A stretch of 64,000 nucleotides of DNA from Anabaena lutea FACHB-196 (GCF_014698305.1 NZ_JACJST010000021.1:45374-109373), one strand, 5' to 3'; shown: positions 44,213 to 54,857, numbered from the stretch's first letter. Notes: a model not told the origin generated them from the sequence alone. A program made the numbers and translations.

Positions 44213-44232
44213 AGACGGAGCAAAGTCCGTCT
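44213..44232 (-). terminator. AGACGGA/TCCGTCT hairpin
   Basis: Perfect 7-bp stem with 6-nt loop. On the minus strand it is followed by TTTTTTGTTTG, a rho-independent terminator shape. No leftward gene upstream was recognised; it may end an unannotated transcript. Confidence 0.5.
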
Positions 44233-44540
44233 GTGGTATAAAAATTAAAAACATCTTGGTAATTTCTGCAATATATCAAGCTACTGTAATAGATAACTGC
44301 CAAAATGCCAAATACCCACCAATCATAGTGTCAACAATACCGCTCGGTGTTTTGTTCCTGAAAGTTTTAACCTGGGAAATGTTTAAGGTTAAAGGTTAAA
44401 AATGTTTTCTTATACTTTCCCCTTAGCCCTTAAAAGTAAAACTCCACAAGTATTAAAAGTGTCAATAGTCTTCTATTTGCAACCCTAACCATAAGTTGGC
44501 TTTTTGTGAATGGTAAAACAGAACCAGAATAGAATTTTCT

Positions 44541-44709
44541 TCCTAGCATCTTGTTAACTTTCAAGGTATAGTACCCTATCAGCTTTCTGGATATTTGTAC
44601 ACATCCTATGGGAAGATGCTTCAGCAAAACAAGACAGGTTAAATTTGTTTGGGATGTTGTTATGCACTGGATTTAGTACGAAGGTTTGGTGGCTAACCAA
44701 ACCTTTTTT
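44541..44709 (+). ncRNA. Candidate small RNA
   Basis: No convincing ORF lies here, yet the segment ends in an excellent terminator: AAGGTTTGGT (44681-44690), loop GGCTA, ACCAAACCTT (44696-44705), TTTT. A TAGAAT -10-like box lies near 44529-44534, giving a transcript of roughly 170 nt. It is not matched to a known RNA by eye. The start is a guess. Confidence 0.45.
44681..44709 (+). terminator. Strong rho-independent terminator
   Basis: Perfect 10-bp stem AAGGTTTGGT/ACCAAACCTT, 5-nt loop, then a T run. It lies 770 bp from the nearest upstream gene end (ispH), so it more probably ends a separate short transcript. Confidence 0.8.
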
Positions 44710-45142
44710 ATATTTATTTTTACCTGGCATAAAATCTTTGATATCTGGGTGTCATTAATATCATGTCCGGTTAAAGACTTATCATTAGGACTGACGCTCA
44801 AGAAACGGGGACGCGGGGACGGGTCGAGTTTTTTTGATAAGCAATTAGCCGGACTTGATATAAAGTCCTATTTGATTAAAAAAAATCCGTAAACTCTGTC
44901 TTTGTGAATGTAATATCGTTTCGCTTACAGGTTGATAAATATAGACAGCAGGGAAACAGGGGGCTTTTCGGGAAATGCAGTTACAGCAATTTTCGGTCAA
45001 GATTTATAACTGAGGATAATTAGACTTTTTTTGTAAAATGTCAAAATTTAAACTTAACAATTATGGGCAACTTTCCAAAGTAGGGGTATAAAAGAAAAAA
45101 TATCCAGCTCAAAAAGATTCTCCAGATTGACTGAAAACTAAG

Positions 45143-47494
45143 ATGGCAAAGCACTCGCGGAAGCTGACGCAAAAAGTTGATCGCATCAATCAGCCTCGTA
45201 CAGGTGCGATCCAGAAAAGAGCTAAAAAATTTCAGAAACAGCCTCGATGGCGCAGTTGGTTGTTGTCAACCTTAGCACTGACTATTTTGTTAGGTAGTGC
45301 TGGTATAATTGTAGCTTCTGGCTGGATTAGTATTCTCTTCATATTGAACCCAGAACAGGTTAGCTGGCTAAATGAAATTTTACCAGAATGGGGGCAACTT
45401 CCTCTGAGTAAGAGCGATCGCCCCCAAACTCTCTCAGCCATTCAACTCAGCTTGAGTCAAAAAAACCGCATAGCTGGGGAAACGATATATTTAGATGATC
45501 AGCAACAGAAGTCATTTCTATTGCCAGTTTTCCAAAAACGTGCTAATTGTCAGTCTAATTGCCAAGAACTGATAGAACTGAGGGTTTATCAGCGCTCAAA
45601 GTCCTTAGAGTTCCAATTACAGCGAGAAAAATACTATAATCTAGTCACTCAAATGTCTGTGACTGGTCTGACAGAATCCTTTGTGACAGCCCCTTTTGGC
45701 GAAACCGCATCAGATGCCAATAATCAAGAGGGAAAGAAGCAGTTATCTTTCACTGAGGTAAAAGCTTTTGAAGACTCCACACTCTCACCAGGTTTCTGGT
45801 TTTATTTGCGAGGGGAACACAAACAAGAAGATAGTTCTATAGTCTACGGTCAAATTTATTATTACAATCCTGGCAATAGCAGCTTACAGCAAATGTTATC
45901 CTGGAAAAACCCAAATGGGCAACTACCTAGATGGCAGCAAGTAACTGGTAGTGCAGCAAAAGAGTTAGTTATCGATCAGACAGTAGGTTTAGAACCTCAT
46001 CTGCAAGTTTACCAAGTCAAATCTGGCCAGTTAGCCAGTAATTCCTTGATACTGGAAGAAATTAATCTCCAATCAGTATTTGAGGATTTTGGTTATCAAA
46101 AATCTCTATTATTAGCCCGAAATGGAATGTGGTCTCCAGCGTTGGCTTGGTTGATCTCTCTCCAGAAAAATCCTCAAAAACCTTTTCCAGAGGCTGTACA
46201 GGCGCAAATCGATTTAATTCGCCTTCATTCCCAACTCACTAAAAGCCAAGCTGACAAAATTTGGGCTAGTCCCAGTCAACAAGTGCTGACAGATTTAATT
46301 GATGGTCGCTGGGAGAAGGCTTTACAGATATTTACAGCATCTTCTCAAAATGCTCAAGAAATTGCTACCCTGCTGAAAGCAGATAGAGGCAGGTTATGGA
46401 ATCGTACAGCTGTGGCGTTGCGACTCAACCCCAATAGACAATCAGTGTTAGCTTGGACATATCTGATGTTAGCCTTACAACGGGGAGAACAACGTGCTAC
46501 TTCTTGGTTGCAGGAACAACCAAACATCAATCAGAAAAACCTCACCTATTATCAAGATTTGTTAGCAAAACTCAATTACGAGGTGACAACCACTCATCTA
46601 AGTCAAATTATTGGTGGAGTACAACAAATTACCGTGATTAATGATGCTGATTGGGTACTCATCCCTGGAACAGCAGATTTAAAGATTACGGATAACCAGG
46701 TATGGTATCAGGTAGAGGTAAGTGCATTTCATAATCATGTCAGTTGGCTGAGTTCCCCGTTTACTAATTTAAACCCACCAAAAACTCAGTCTAGCCAATT
46801 TTGGGCAAAAATATTGGGAATCAGTACCGATCCCACTATCCAAATAATTGTCTGGTTAAAGAATGGAGAACAGCAAATAAATCCGGCTACTATCAAAGCC
46901 GTGCAACTGCGGAATGGGGTTTTGCGGCTTTTAGCTGTTGGTGCGGCTATTCCTCAAACTCAAAATAATTCTCTCCAACCGAAACCTTTAGCTCTCACGC
47001 CGGCAGCATTGGAATGGGTACAACCATCTCCTATTACTGTCCAAGAACTCTATCAACAAAATCCCCAAGTAGTGCGGGTAATGCTAGAAAATGTGTGGCG
47101 TGCTTTGCAACAGTCTGGTGATATGCCCCTTAGTGGTGCTGTTCCCAAATTCCCAGAGATGCAGGTAAAAATGGGTGATTGGCCTGTACAACTGATTGAT
47201 GTCACTAATGACGGTAATCTGGACGTAGTTCTGACTATTTCAGGTGCAGCGATAGAATCATTGAATCAGTCTGCGTCTATCAAGGGGGGGAATGTAGAAG
47301 CTCAAAAACGTCCTCGGACTCTGATTTTCTCGAATACTGGTAAGGTTATCTATAATGACTTTAGCCCAAAATCACAGCAAGCTTTAAGTGCGATCGCTCA
47401 TTTGGCAAATGACCCATCTTTAACTTTACTGGTTGAAAATCCTCATAAATATAGCTTAAAGCGCTGGTCAGAAGCTAATCAGCGCTTTGAATAG
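45143..47494 (+). CDS. Large hypothetical membrane-anchored protein
   Basis: 783 aa. A basic N-terminus is followed by one helix (WLLSTLALTILLGSAGIIVASGWISILFIL, about 39-68), then a long presumably periplasmic region. The middle (about 310-450) is helical and repeat-like (QKSLLLARNGMWSPALAWLISLQ, RDLWNRTAVALRLNP-type segments) and could be TPR-related. Near the C-terminus, VQLIDVTNDGNLDVVLTISG resembles an FG-GAP/VCBS calcium-binding turn. No named family is recognised. It is a cell-envelope protein by inference. Confidence 0.75.
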   Translation: MAKHSRKLTQKVDRINQPRTGAIQKRAKKFQKQPRWRSWLLSTLALTILLGSAGIIVASGWISILFILNPEQVSWLNEILPEWGQLPLSKSDRPQTLSAIQLSLSQKNRIAGETIYLDDQQQKSFLLPVFQKRANCQSNCQELIELRVYQRSKSLEFQLQREKYYNLVTQMSVTGLTESFVTAPFGETASDANNQEGKKQLSFTEVKAFEDSTLSPGFWFYLRGEHKQEDSSIVYGQIYYYNPGNSSLQQMLSWKNPNGQLPRWQQVTGSAAKELVIDQTVGLEPHLQVYQVKSGQLASNSLILEEINLQSVFEDFGYQKSLLLARNGMWSPALAWLISLQKNPQKPFPEAVQAQIDLIRLHSQLTKSQADKIWASPSQQVLTDLIDGRWEKALQIFTASSQNAQEIATLLKADRGRLWNRTAVALRLNPNRQSVLAWTYLMLALQRGEQRATSWLQEQPNINQKNLTYYQDLLAKLNYEVTTTHLSQIIGGVQQITVINDADWVLIPGTADLKITDNQVWYQVEVSAFHNHVSWLSSPFTNLNPPKTQSSQFWAKILGISTDPTIQIIVWLKNGEQQINPATIKAVQLRNGVLRLLAVGAAIPQTQNNSLQPKPLALTPAALEWVQPSPITVQELYQQNPQVVRVMLENVWRALQQSGDMPLSGAVPKFPEMQVKMGDWPVQLIDVTNDGNLDVVLTISGAAIESLNQSASIKGGNVEAQKRPRTLIFSNTGKVIYNDFSPKSQQALSAIAHLANDPSLTLLVENPHKYSLKRWSEANQRFE

Positions 47495-47511
47495 TATTTA
47501 AATTTGTTAGT

Positions 47512-47715
47512 TTATTCTTCGTGGTCGCAAGATTCTAGCCTTTGACTCTTGAGGTTCTGTAACTTTTGCAGTAAGGAATCTACCTCTGCTTGTAAATCCA
47601 TAAATTTCTCTTGCTGGTCGTCTCGATAATAAGCTTTAGTCAGTTTCTTGACTAATTCGCTATGAGATTCGCAACTGGCAACACTGGATGACAAATTGGA
47701 CATGGTTATACTCAT
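47512..47715 (-). CDS. Small hypothetical coiled-coil protein
   Basis: About 67 aa, starting at ATG 47715 (or ATG 47703). After a Ser-rich start, VKKLTKAYYRDDQQEKFMDLQAEVDSLLQKLQNLKSQ forms an amphipathic coiled coil, ending in the acidic DHEE. It is convergent with the 783-aa gene. Conserved-looking but of unknown function. Confidence 0.6.
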   Translation of the reverse strand: MSITMSNLSSSVASCESHSELVKKLTKAYYRDDQQEKFMDLQAEVDSLLQKLQNLKSQRLESCDHEE

Positions 47716-47941
47716 TTGCAAACTTAACTCACACCGTTCGAGATATTATAATAGTGTTATCTTAAGCTTTCTTAAATCATTGTATACTTTTAATCACATA
47801 ATCTAATAAATCCTAGGGTTAATCATAAGCAAATAGGATGATGGATGATCAGTACCACAGACCATTTCTTGTGCTTTATAGTTGGCACATTTAGGCAATA
47901 GAGGGGCTTTCTAGAAAAAGCACAGGTTTGAAAGGAGAATC

Positions 47942-48010
47942 ATGCAATTTGTAGGCGCGGCAGCTGAAGATCGCCATCAGCGTGCTAAAGTTATTGACAC
48001 CATAAAATAA
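47942..48010 (+). CDS. Possible 22-aa small ORF upstream of thrC
   Basis: Reads MQFVGAAAEDRHQRAKVIDT then IK and stop. AAAGGAGAA lies 4 nt before the ATG, the best Shine-Dalgarno sequence nearby. It could be a translated leader of thrC or the relic of a lost gene. It has no Thr or Ile codon run, so classic attenuation is not supported. Confidence 0.35.
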   Translation: MQFVGAAAEDRHQRAKVIDTIK

Positions 48011-48058
48011 AAGACAATTTTCGCATCTTAAATCCTTAGTTAAGAAGTTTTGAATCCC

Positions 48059-49150
48059 GTGACTTTGAGCTTGTCTGTTGCTAAATCTCATCGCCAACCC
48101 TGGCCTGGACTGATAGAAGCCTATCGTGAATACTTGCCTGTCAGTGAAAGCACTCCAGTTGTTACCTTGTTGGAAGGTAACACACCCTTGATACCAGTGC
48201 CAGCGATCGCAGAACGCATTGGCAGACAGGTCAAGGTATTTGTCAAATATGATGGTCTTAACCCTACCGGCAGTTTCAAAGACCGGGGAATGACCATGGC
48301 CATTACCAAAGCCAAGGAAGCAGGGGCGAAGGCGGTAATTTGTGCGAGTACAGGTAATACTTCTGCCGCAGCCGCAGCTTATGCTCGCCGTGGGGGGATG
48401 AAACCGTTTGTGTTGATTCCTGACGGTTATGTGGCTTTGGGTAAGTTAGCACAAGCGTTACTGTATGGGGCTGAGGTATTAGCAATTAAAGGCAATTTTG
48501 ACCAGGCGCTGGAAATTGTCCGGGAAATGGCAGATAGTTATCCAATTACGTTAGTGAATTCTGTCAACCCCTACCGCTTGGAAGGACAGAAAACAGGAGC
48601 ATTTGAAGTTGTCGATGCCTTGGGTAATGCTCCCGATTGGTTATGTATTCCTGTGGGAAATGCGGGAAATATCACAGCATATTGGATGGGATTTTGTCAA
48701 TATCATCAAATCGGTAAATGCGATCGCTTGCCGAAAATGATGGGCTTTCAAGCTGCGGGTGCTGCACCCTTGGTAAATGGTAAACCAGTAGCACATCCTG
48801 AAACCTTAGCCACTGCAATTAGAATTGGTAATCCTGCTAGTTGGGATAAAGCGATCGCCGCCCAATCAGCCAGTCAAGGAAGCTTCAACGCCGTCACAGA
48901 CGAAGAAATCCTTGATGCTTACAGACTCTTAGCATCATCAGAAGGTATTTTTTGTGAACCTGCTAGTGCGGCTTCTGTAGCAGGATTATTAAAGGTAAAA
49001 GACCAAGTTCCAACAGGTGCAACAGTAGTTTGTGTCCTCACCGGCAACGGTCTTAAAGACCCAGATACAGCAATTAAGCACAGTCACAGTCAATTTAAAC
49101 AAGGTATTGCCGCAGAAGTTAAAGCCGTAGCTGAAGCAATGGGATTTTAG
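48059..49150 (+). CDS. thrC: Threonine synthase
   Basis: About 363 aa PLP enzyme. [15 protein letters not shown] carries the Schiff-base Lys, [19 protein letters not shown] binds the PLP phosphate, and [15 protein letters not shown] and [18 protein letters not shown] are family motifs. Converts O-phosphohomoserine to threonine. The frame begins at TTG 48050; GTG 48059 fits the family start ([17 protein letters not shown]) better. Confidence 0.95.
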   Translation: MTLSLSVAKSHRQPWPGLIEAYREYLPVSESTPVVTLLEGNTPLIPVPAIAERIGRQVKVFVKYDGLNPTGSFKDRGMTMAITKAKEAGAKAVICASTGNTSAAAAAYARRGGMKPFVLIPDGYVALGKLAQALLYGAEVLAIKGNFDQALEIVREMADSYPITLVNSVNPYRLEGQKTGAFEVVDALGNAPDWLCIPVGNAGNITAYWMGFCQYHQIGKCDRLPKMMGFQAAGAAPLVNGKPVAHPETLATAIRIGNPASWDKAIAAQSASQGSFNAVTDEEILDAYRLLASSEGIFCEPASAASVAGLLKVKDQVPTGATVVCVLTGNGLKDPDTAIKHSHSQFKQGIAAEVKAVAEAMGF

Positions 49151-49390
49151 GGAACGCGGGGAAGTCGGGACGCGGAGACACGGAGATGGGGAGATGGGGA
49201 GATGGGGTGACGCGGGGATGGGGAGATGGGGAGATGGGGAGATGGGGAGAAATAATTACTTCCTGCCTCCTGCCTCCTGCCTCCTGCCTCCTGCCTCCTG
49301 CCTCCTGCCTATTGATTCCCTGTTCCCTGTTCCCTGTTCCCTGTTGCCTGTTCCCTGTTTACGAATTACGAATTACGAATTACGAATTAT
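49151..49390. repeat. Arrays of four different heptamer repeats
   Basis: In order: GGAGATG units (about 49181-49250), CCTCCTG units (about 49261-49308), CCCTGTT units (about 49319-49355) and AATTACG units (about 49360-49388). These are short tandemly repeated repetitive (STRR) sequences typical of heterocystous cyanobacteria. Frames through them are not genes. Confidence 0.85.
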
Positions 49391-50422
49391 TTAAATTTTT
49401 TCCACCAAAGTCCAGAAATAGCCATCTGGTGCAACAAAGGAAAAACTCAATTCTCCAAATTCATTATTCACAATATCAGTCAAATTTTTGGCATTACTTG
49501 CCCGAATGCGGTCAAAATAAGTGTGTATTTCGCTGACGTGATAAGTGTAAAGGCACATTCCCAAACTTCCTGGTTGGGCTGATTCAAAGCGCGATTCCAA
49601 CCTGATATGCTCTGGAAAGCGAATGATGTAAAGTCTACCACTGCGTGCTGCCATAAAATCAGACTTGGAAGAACGCGGATCATCAAAAGCCGTAACTATA
49701 AACTTTTCCCCAGGATTAAGTTCAAACAAATCTCGACCAGCTAAAGAAGATTCATAGGTAGTTTCTACATCATCACGCACACGCAACAAACCCAAAACTT
49801 CTTCATAAAAGCGTAGAGTTTCTTTGCTATCATCCTGAACAATCATCCCCATGTGGGTAAACTGACTAGTGGCTAAAGCCCCATTGTGATTGATTTTTCC
49901 ATAATGAGGCATCACATAACCAAAACGTTGAAATAGCACCTGTCGCGTCAATGGTTGCAGCAACATCATTTCTCGCACCCCAACAGCAGCATCTATAAAA
50001 GGACGGCTTTTTTTGTCCTTGTCATAAATCACTTCCCAGTAAGGGTGCGAGTACCTGATAGTCGAACCTGCGGCTTTGGCATTTTCTGCATGATTTAAAA
50101 TTCCTAACAAATCAGCAGTTAAAGCAGTACCCCAACGATTACCCTTAACTTTCATCGAACTGATACCCAATCCTTGATTTGTCGGATTTTCCCAAATCAT
50201 CAGCCGAATTAAACCATGATCTGCGTCTTGGTGGTAAAGACGAATCGCTTTTAAAGGAGAATTCACCTTGTATAATTGGTAAGCCTCATCTGCACTTAAT
50301 TCTCCCATTTGCCCAATGCGATAGCCAAATTGCTGCCAATATTGAATTGCTGAAATTGGATCAGGAACGCCAATACAGACTTCATAAATACCTTCAATAG
50401 CAGTATTTGTCCCTTGAGTCAT
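49391..50422 (-). CDS. VOC/glyoxalase superfamily protein
   Basis: About 343 aa from ATG 50422; a longer frame to 50443 has no better signal. Two or more VOC modules: IYEVCIGVPDPISAIQYWQQFGY (N-terminal) and FTHMGMIVQDDSKETLRFYEEVLGLLRVRDDV with the C-terminal FSFVAPDGYFWTLVEKI. His and Glu at the module edges could bind a metal. Function unknown; family members include dioxygenases, isomerases and resistance proteins. Confidence 0.78.
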   Translation of the reverse strand: MTQGTNTAIEGIYEVCIGVPDPISAIQYWQQFGYRIGQMGELSADEAYQLYKVNSPLKAIRLYHQDADHGLIRLMIWENPTNQGLGISSMKVKGNRWGTALTADLLGILNHAENAKAAGSTIRYSHPYWEVIYDKDKKSRPFIDAAVGVREMMLLQPLTRQVLFQRFGYVMPHYGKINHNGALATSQFTHMGMIVQDDSKETLRFYEEVLGLLRVRDDVETTYESSLAGRDLFELNPGEKFIVTAFDDPRSSKSDFMAARSGRLYIIRFPEHIRLESRFESAQPGSLGMCLYTYHVSEIHTYFDRIRASNAKNLTDIVNNEFGELSFSFVAPDGYFWTLVEKI

Positions 50423-50604
50423 AGGATTTTTTGTCCTTATCAAAATATTTTTGTCAGAGTAAGTAGGTGGGCGTTAAAAATTGTCATTATGACAAGGGAA
50501 CAGGTCACAGGTTACAGGTAATGCTTAATTTCCCCGTGTCTCCGCGTCCCTGCATCCCCGTGTCAGTCTAATTAGTTGGGTTTTTAATTTTTAATTTTTA
50601 ATTT
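50423..50604. other. Short intergenic repeat region
   Basis: Contains CGTGTCTCCGCGTCCC low-complexity sequence and tandem TTTTTAA units just after the dnaE stop. No gene is seen. Confidence 0.5.
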
Positions 50605-53235
50605 TTACTGTGGCAAATTCTGCACCTTTAACAAATCCAAACCTCGTTCAAAAATATCATCAATTGGCAACATTTCCCCCGCAGTAGTCATAAATTTATG
50701 GTCTTTTGTGGCGCGAATTGTTGAACCATCATCTAAACAATATTCATACAATTCCTGTATTCCCCGGTTATGCCATTGTGCTATTGGTTGAGTGTAAATA
50801 TTTCCATTTTTATCAACACTGAACACACTACAATCAATGCGTTTTTCGACAATTTCTCCCATAGCCATCAAACCATATTCAACAGTTAAAACTTCCGTAT
50901 CGTAACTTAAACAATATTCAGCAAACTTCAACATATCCGCAAATAGTTGTTCAGCTACTTGCTTTTTCACGCCATTTTTCATTGCCCCATCAATAAACTT
51001 TTCTTCCTGCTTCTGCATTTCAGAAACTTTCTTTTTACCCATAGCCCGACGCAGCAAGTCAGCTTGTCCTAAAGAATACCCAGCCATATCTTGAGCAATT
51101 TTCATAATTTGCTCTTGATAGACCATAATTCCATAGGTTTCATTTAATATTGGTTCTAAAATACCTGTTTCATATTCAATTTGTTCTCGTCCATGTTTAC
51201 GGTTAATAAACTTAGGAATCAATCCCGCATCTAATGGGCCTGGTCGATAAAGTGCCAAGATAGAAGAAATATCTTCAATATTAGAAGGCTTCAAATCTCT
51301 AACTATTTGCTTCATTCCCGAAGACTCTAATTGAAATATTCCTTCTAATTCACCAGATTCTAATAATTCATAAGCTTTCTGCACTTCTTTGGGTAAGGTG
51401 CTATGTTGACCTTTTGCTAATATATGTTGTGCTTTTCTTTCTTGACCTGTAATTTCATCGGGGTCAATTTTATAACCCTTAGTTTCTTCAATTAAATCAA
51501 TAGTTTTTTGAATTAAGGTGAGGTTTCGCAAACCTAAGAAATCCATTTTTAACAAACCCAATGATTCCAAATCTTCCATGAAATATTGGGTAATTACAGA
51601 ACCATCATTATTGCGTTGTAGGGGGACAATTTCATCAAGAGGGTCAGCAGAAATTACCACACCAGCAGCGTGAACACCAAAGGTTTTGTTAGTACCTTCA
51701 ATTCGCATGGCCATATCCAACCAATGGCGAACGTTCGGGTCATTATCATATTTATCTTTAAACTCTTGTGCTGGTGTTTCATCAGAAACCATAACTTTAA
51801 GTTTGGTTGGTTTCCCTCGCACCACAGGTATTAATTTCGCCATTTTATCAGCGTCACCATAGGGAATATTTAACACCCTAGCGACATCTTTTAAAACTGC
51901 TTTCGATGTTAATCGGTTAAAAGTAATAATTTGGGCAACTCTATCAGCGCCATATTTATCAGTTACATATTCAATCACTTGATCCCGTTTTTCAATGCAG
52001 AAATCCGTATCAATATCCGGCATTGATTTCCGTTCTGGGTTCAAAAAACGCTCAAATAGTAAGCCATGATGTACAGGGTCAATATTGGTAATTCGCATTG
52101 CGTAAGCAACCAAAGAACCAGCCGCTGAACCCCGACCTGGCCCCACAGGAATATTATTATCTCGTGCAAATTTGATGTAGTCCCACACAACTAAAAAGTA
52201 TGTAGAAAAACCCATTTTTTGCAGCATTTTTAATTCATATTCTAATCTTTCTTTATAAACCTGATCTACTTCGCTGCGGGATTTGCGATTTAATCTTTCT
52301 AAAAGTCCTTGCCAAGCAATTTCTTCTGTATAAGTGTCAGGAGTGTGACCCGACGGAATTGGAGGAGTAGGAATTTTCGGCTCATCCATGATGTGGTAAG
52401 GCTCGACTTTATCCGCTACTTCGACCGTTGTGGCTATAGCTTCAGCAATGACATCATCAGTTAAATGGTCACGAAATAGCATCCTCATTTCTTCAGCAGA
52501 TTTGAGATATTCTGTGCCGCTATATCGCATTCTTTTATCTTCGCTAATTAGCTGTCCTGTTTGAATACATAGCAAAGCATCATGTGCTTCTACGTCAAAA
52601 CAAGAAATATAATGGGAATCATTGGTAGCAATAAATTTAATTCCTAATTCACGGGCTATTTTGACAATTTCAACATTAACAATTCTGTCTTCTTGGGAAC
52701 CGTGGTCTTGAATTTCTAAATAAAAATCTTCACCAAATACTTCTTTATACCATTTAGCAACTTTTCGGGCTGCATCTGGTCTATTACTAAGAATTGCTTG
52801 GGGAATTTCTCCACCTAAACAGGCACTGGTGACTATTAAACCTTCATGATATTGTTTGAGCAAATCTTTATTAATACAAGGACGAGAAAAAATACCTTTA
52901 CCTTGGACACCTTGAAGGTGAGAAATGGTGGTGATTTTAACTAAGTTTTTATAGCCTTTGGTATTTTTAGCTAAAACAACTTGATGATATTTAGGACGGC
53001 GTTCTTGTTTTTCAATATCACCGTTAATGATATACATTTCATTGCCAATAATTGGCTTAATATTCTTACTGCGGCAAATTTTTATTAATTCTACTGCACC
53101 ATACATGACACCATGATCTGTGAGTGCGATCGCTTTCATCCCCAGTGCGATCGCTCTATCCACTAACTCTGGTAACTGACTGGCCCCATCAAGCAAACTA
53201 TAGTCACTATGAATATGCAAAGGAACAAAAGACAT
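50605..53235 (-). CDS. dnaE-N: DNA polymerase III alpha subunit, N-terminal half with split-intein N-part
   Basis: 876 aa. Residues 1-774 are the N-terminal part of the replicative polymerase: PHP domain ([24 protein letters not shown]), then the catalytic palm with PDIDTDF and [14 protein letters not shown]. The extein stops at FAEY, and residues 775-876 (DNA 50608-50913) are the 102-aa N-intein, starting [15 protein letters not shown] with block [12 protein letters not shown]. The protein joins a separate DnaE-C in trans by protein splicing. The C-half is not in this window. Confidence 0.97.
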   Translation of the reverse strand: MSFVPLHIHSDYSLLDGASQLPELVDRAIALGMKAIALTDHGVMYGAVELIKICRSKNIKPIIGNEMYIINGDIEKQERRPKYHQVVLAKNTKGYKNLVKITTISHLQGVQGKGIFSRPCINKDLLKQYHEGLIVTSACLGGEIPQAILSNRPDAARKVAKWYKEVFGEDFYLEIQDHGSQEDRIVNVEIVKIARELGIKFIATNDSHYISCFDVEAHDALLCIQTGQLISEDKRMRYSGTEYLKSAEEMRMLFRDHLTDDVIAEAIATTVEVADKVEPYHIMDEPKIPTPPIPSGHTPDTYTEEIAWQGLLERLNRKSRSEVDQVYKERLEYELKMLQKMGFSTYFLVVWDYIKFARDNNIPVGPGRGSAAGSLVAYAMRITNIDPVHHGLLFERFLNPERKSMPDIDTDFCIEKRDQVIEYVTDKYGADRVAQIITFNRLTSKAVLKDVARVLNIPYGDADKMAKLIPVVRGKPTKLKVMVSDETPAQEFKDKYDNDPNVRHWLDMAMRIEGTNKTFGVHAAGVVISADPLDEIVPLQRNNDGSVITQYFMEDLESLGLLKMDFLGLRNLTLIQKTIDLIEETKGYKIDPDEITGQERKAQHILAKGQHSTLPKEVQKAYELLESGELEGIFQLESSGMKQIVRDLKPSNIEDISSILALYRPGPLDAGLIPKFINRKHGREQIEYETGILEPILNETYGIMVYQEQIMKIAQDMAGYSLGQADLLRRAMGKKKVSEMQKQEEKFIDGAMKNGVKKQVAEQLFADMLKFAEYCLSYDTEVLTVEYGLMAMGEIVEKRIDCSVFSVDKNGNIYTQPIAQWHNRGIQELYEYCLDDGSTIRATKDHKFMTTAGEMLPIDDIFERGLDLLKVQNLPQ

Positions 53236-53399
53236 ATAATTTTAGATTTTATATTTTGGATTTTAGATTTTAGATTGACTTTACCAATCCGGGATACAAG
53301 TTTAACAGTTTTTACCCTCAATGACTGCTTTACTGTTCCCGGAATTTTCATCGCTACTGGTGATGTTTTAATAGTTACAGCCATTTCATAGCATTTAGC

Positions 53400-54692
53400 A
53401 TGAGCGAAACAAAGAATACTAATTCACCCGCAACCGAAAACCGCCCGTGGTGGCAGTGGATTCCGCTCACGTTACAAATTATCATTGCCTTATTGCTTGC
53501 AGTCATTTTAGGCATTTCTCTAGGTGCGGGTAATCCCAATCCCAGCAACGCCATCTTCATTACTAATTTAGCAATTCCTGCCGAATTAATCCTCAAGGCA
53601 CTCCGCGCCCTGGCTACACCGCTGATTTTAGTAGCGGTACTGCATACATTTATGACTACCAATATCCCCAGTAAAACAGGCAGGCAGTTAGCAGTAATAC
53701 TTTTAACTAACACCTCAGTAGCTATTATGGTTGGGCTTTTAGTTGCCAACGTCCTGCGTCCTGGGACTTGGGGGAGTTTAGCGGTTCCAGTCCCCATAAA
53801 AATTCCTGTTCAAAGTTTCGACCCTTGGAGACTATTTAAAGATGCTGTCCCACAAGCAATCCTCCAGCCACTGGTTGATAATAACGTTATTCAATTAATT
53901 GTCATTGCTATCAGCTTTGGACTGGTTCTGCGGGGCTTAAAATCAGAACAAATCGACCAAGGCAAAAAAGAATATCAGTCTACTGAGAATGTTATCGCTA
54001 CATTATTTGACGCAATCATCCGCATCTTAAACTGGGTGATTGCTTTAGTACCTTTAGCTGTTTTTGGCATTGTCGCTCAAATTATTGCCGAAAGAGGCTT
54101 TGTACCATTTCAATCTTTAGCGGCGTTTATTGTGGCAGTTTTGTTAGCGCTGTTTTTGCAAGCTTGCTATTACCTCATCAGAGTTAAAATCGGTTCTTGG
54201 GTAAACCCACGTCAGTTCTTAGTTGGCGGTGCTGATGCATTTTTGACGGCTTTTTCAACTTCTTCCTCCACGGTGACAATGCCCATTACCTTTGAAGTTT
54301 TGCAGACAAAAATCGGCTTAAGAGAATCCTCTGCTTCTTTAGGTGCATTAGTTGGCTCCAATTTCAACCATGATGGAACTGCATTGTATGAAGCGATGTC
54401 TGCGTTGTATATTTCCCAAGTGATCGGGCAACATTTGAGTTTAGGACAGCAATTAGTTGTAGTTCTTACGTCTATTTTTGCTTCGGTGGGTGCAGCAGGT
54501 ATTCCCAATGCTGGACTGGTGACAATGACTTTGGTATTTACTTCTGTGGGCTTACCGACAGAATATATAGCGTTGCTAGTAACTGTAGACTGGTTTTTAG
54601 ATCGTTGCCGCACGGCAATTAATGTCATGGGAGATATGACTGTGAGTGCTTTACTTGATAGCAAAAAGCCCCGTTCTGTAGACGAGGCTTAA
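53400..54692 (+). CDS. Dicarboxylate/amino acid:cation symporter (DAACS)
   Basis: 430 aa, about eight helices plus re-entrant loops. LIRALATPLILVAVLHTF-type helix and AFSTSSSTVTMPITFEVLQ (serine-rich re-entrant hairpin HP1), LVGSNFNHDGTALYEAMSALYISQ and DWFLDRCRTAINVMGD are the GltP/DctA-family motifs for Na+/H+-coupled uptake of glutamate or dicarboxylates. Divergent from dnaE with 164 bp between. Confidence 0.92.
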   Translation: MSETKNTNSPATENRPWWQWIPLTLQIIIALLLAVILGISLGAGNPNPSNAIFITNLAIPAELILKALRALATPLILVAVLHTFMTTNIPSKTGRQLAVILLTNTSVAIMVGLLVANVLRPGTWGSLAVPVPIKIPVQSFDPWRLFKDAVPQAILQPLVDNNVIQLIVIAISFGLVLRGLKSEQIDQGKKEYQSTENVIATLFDAIIRILNWVIALVPLAVFGIVAQIIAERGFVPFQSLAAFIVAVLLALFLQACYYLIRVKIGSWVNPRQFLVGGADAFLTAFSTSSSTVTMPITFEVLQTKIGLRESSASLGALVGSNFNHDGTALYEAMSALYISQVIGQHLSLGQQLVVVLTSIFASVGAAGIPNAGLVTMTLVFTSVGLPTEYIALLVTVDWFLDRCRTAINVMGDMTVSALLDSKKPRSVDEA

Positions 54693-54857
54693 GTAGTCCG
54701 GTGTGTTGTTGGGAGAAGGGTGCAGGGGGAGACGCGGGGACACGGAGACACGGAGACGCGGAGAAATTAAGAATTACCTGTCACCTGTCACCTGTTCCCT
54801 GTTCCCTGTTCCCTGTTCCCTGTTCCCTGTTCCCTGTTTACGAATTATTTTGATTAA
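54693..54857. repeat. STRR heptamer arrays
   Basis: GGGGACACGGAGACACGGAG low-complexity sequence, then CACCTGT units and CCCTGTT units (about 54775-54840), ending ACGAATTA. Same families as at 49151. Confidence 0.8.

Larger units (their letters stand above)
43910..45142. other. 1.2-kb gene-free region with hairpins and candidate sRNA
   Basis: Holds the hairpins at 43965-43985 and 44213-44232, a candidate small RNA with strong terminator (44541-44709) and about 430 bp of unremarkable sequence before the next gene. Short frames (44430-44627 minus, 44686-44892 plus) are not accepted. Confidence 0.55.

Noticed and set aside
44430..44892. Two short ORFs around the candidate sRNA
   Set aside because: One is antisense to the putative sRNA and the other begins inside the terminator; neither has a ribosome site.
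49186..49536. ORFs reading the heptamer arrays after thrC
   Set aside because: Open only because heptamers lack stops in those frames; the products are simple repeats.
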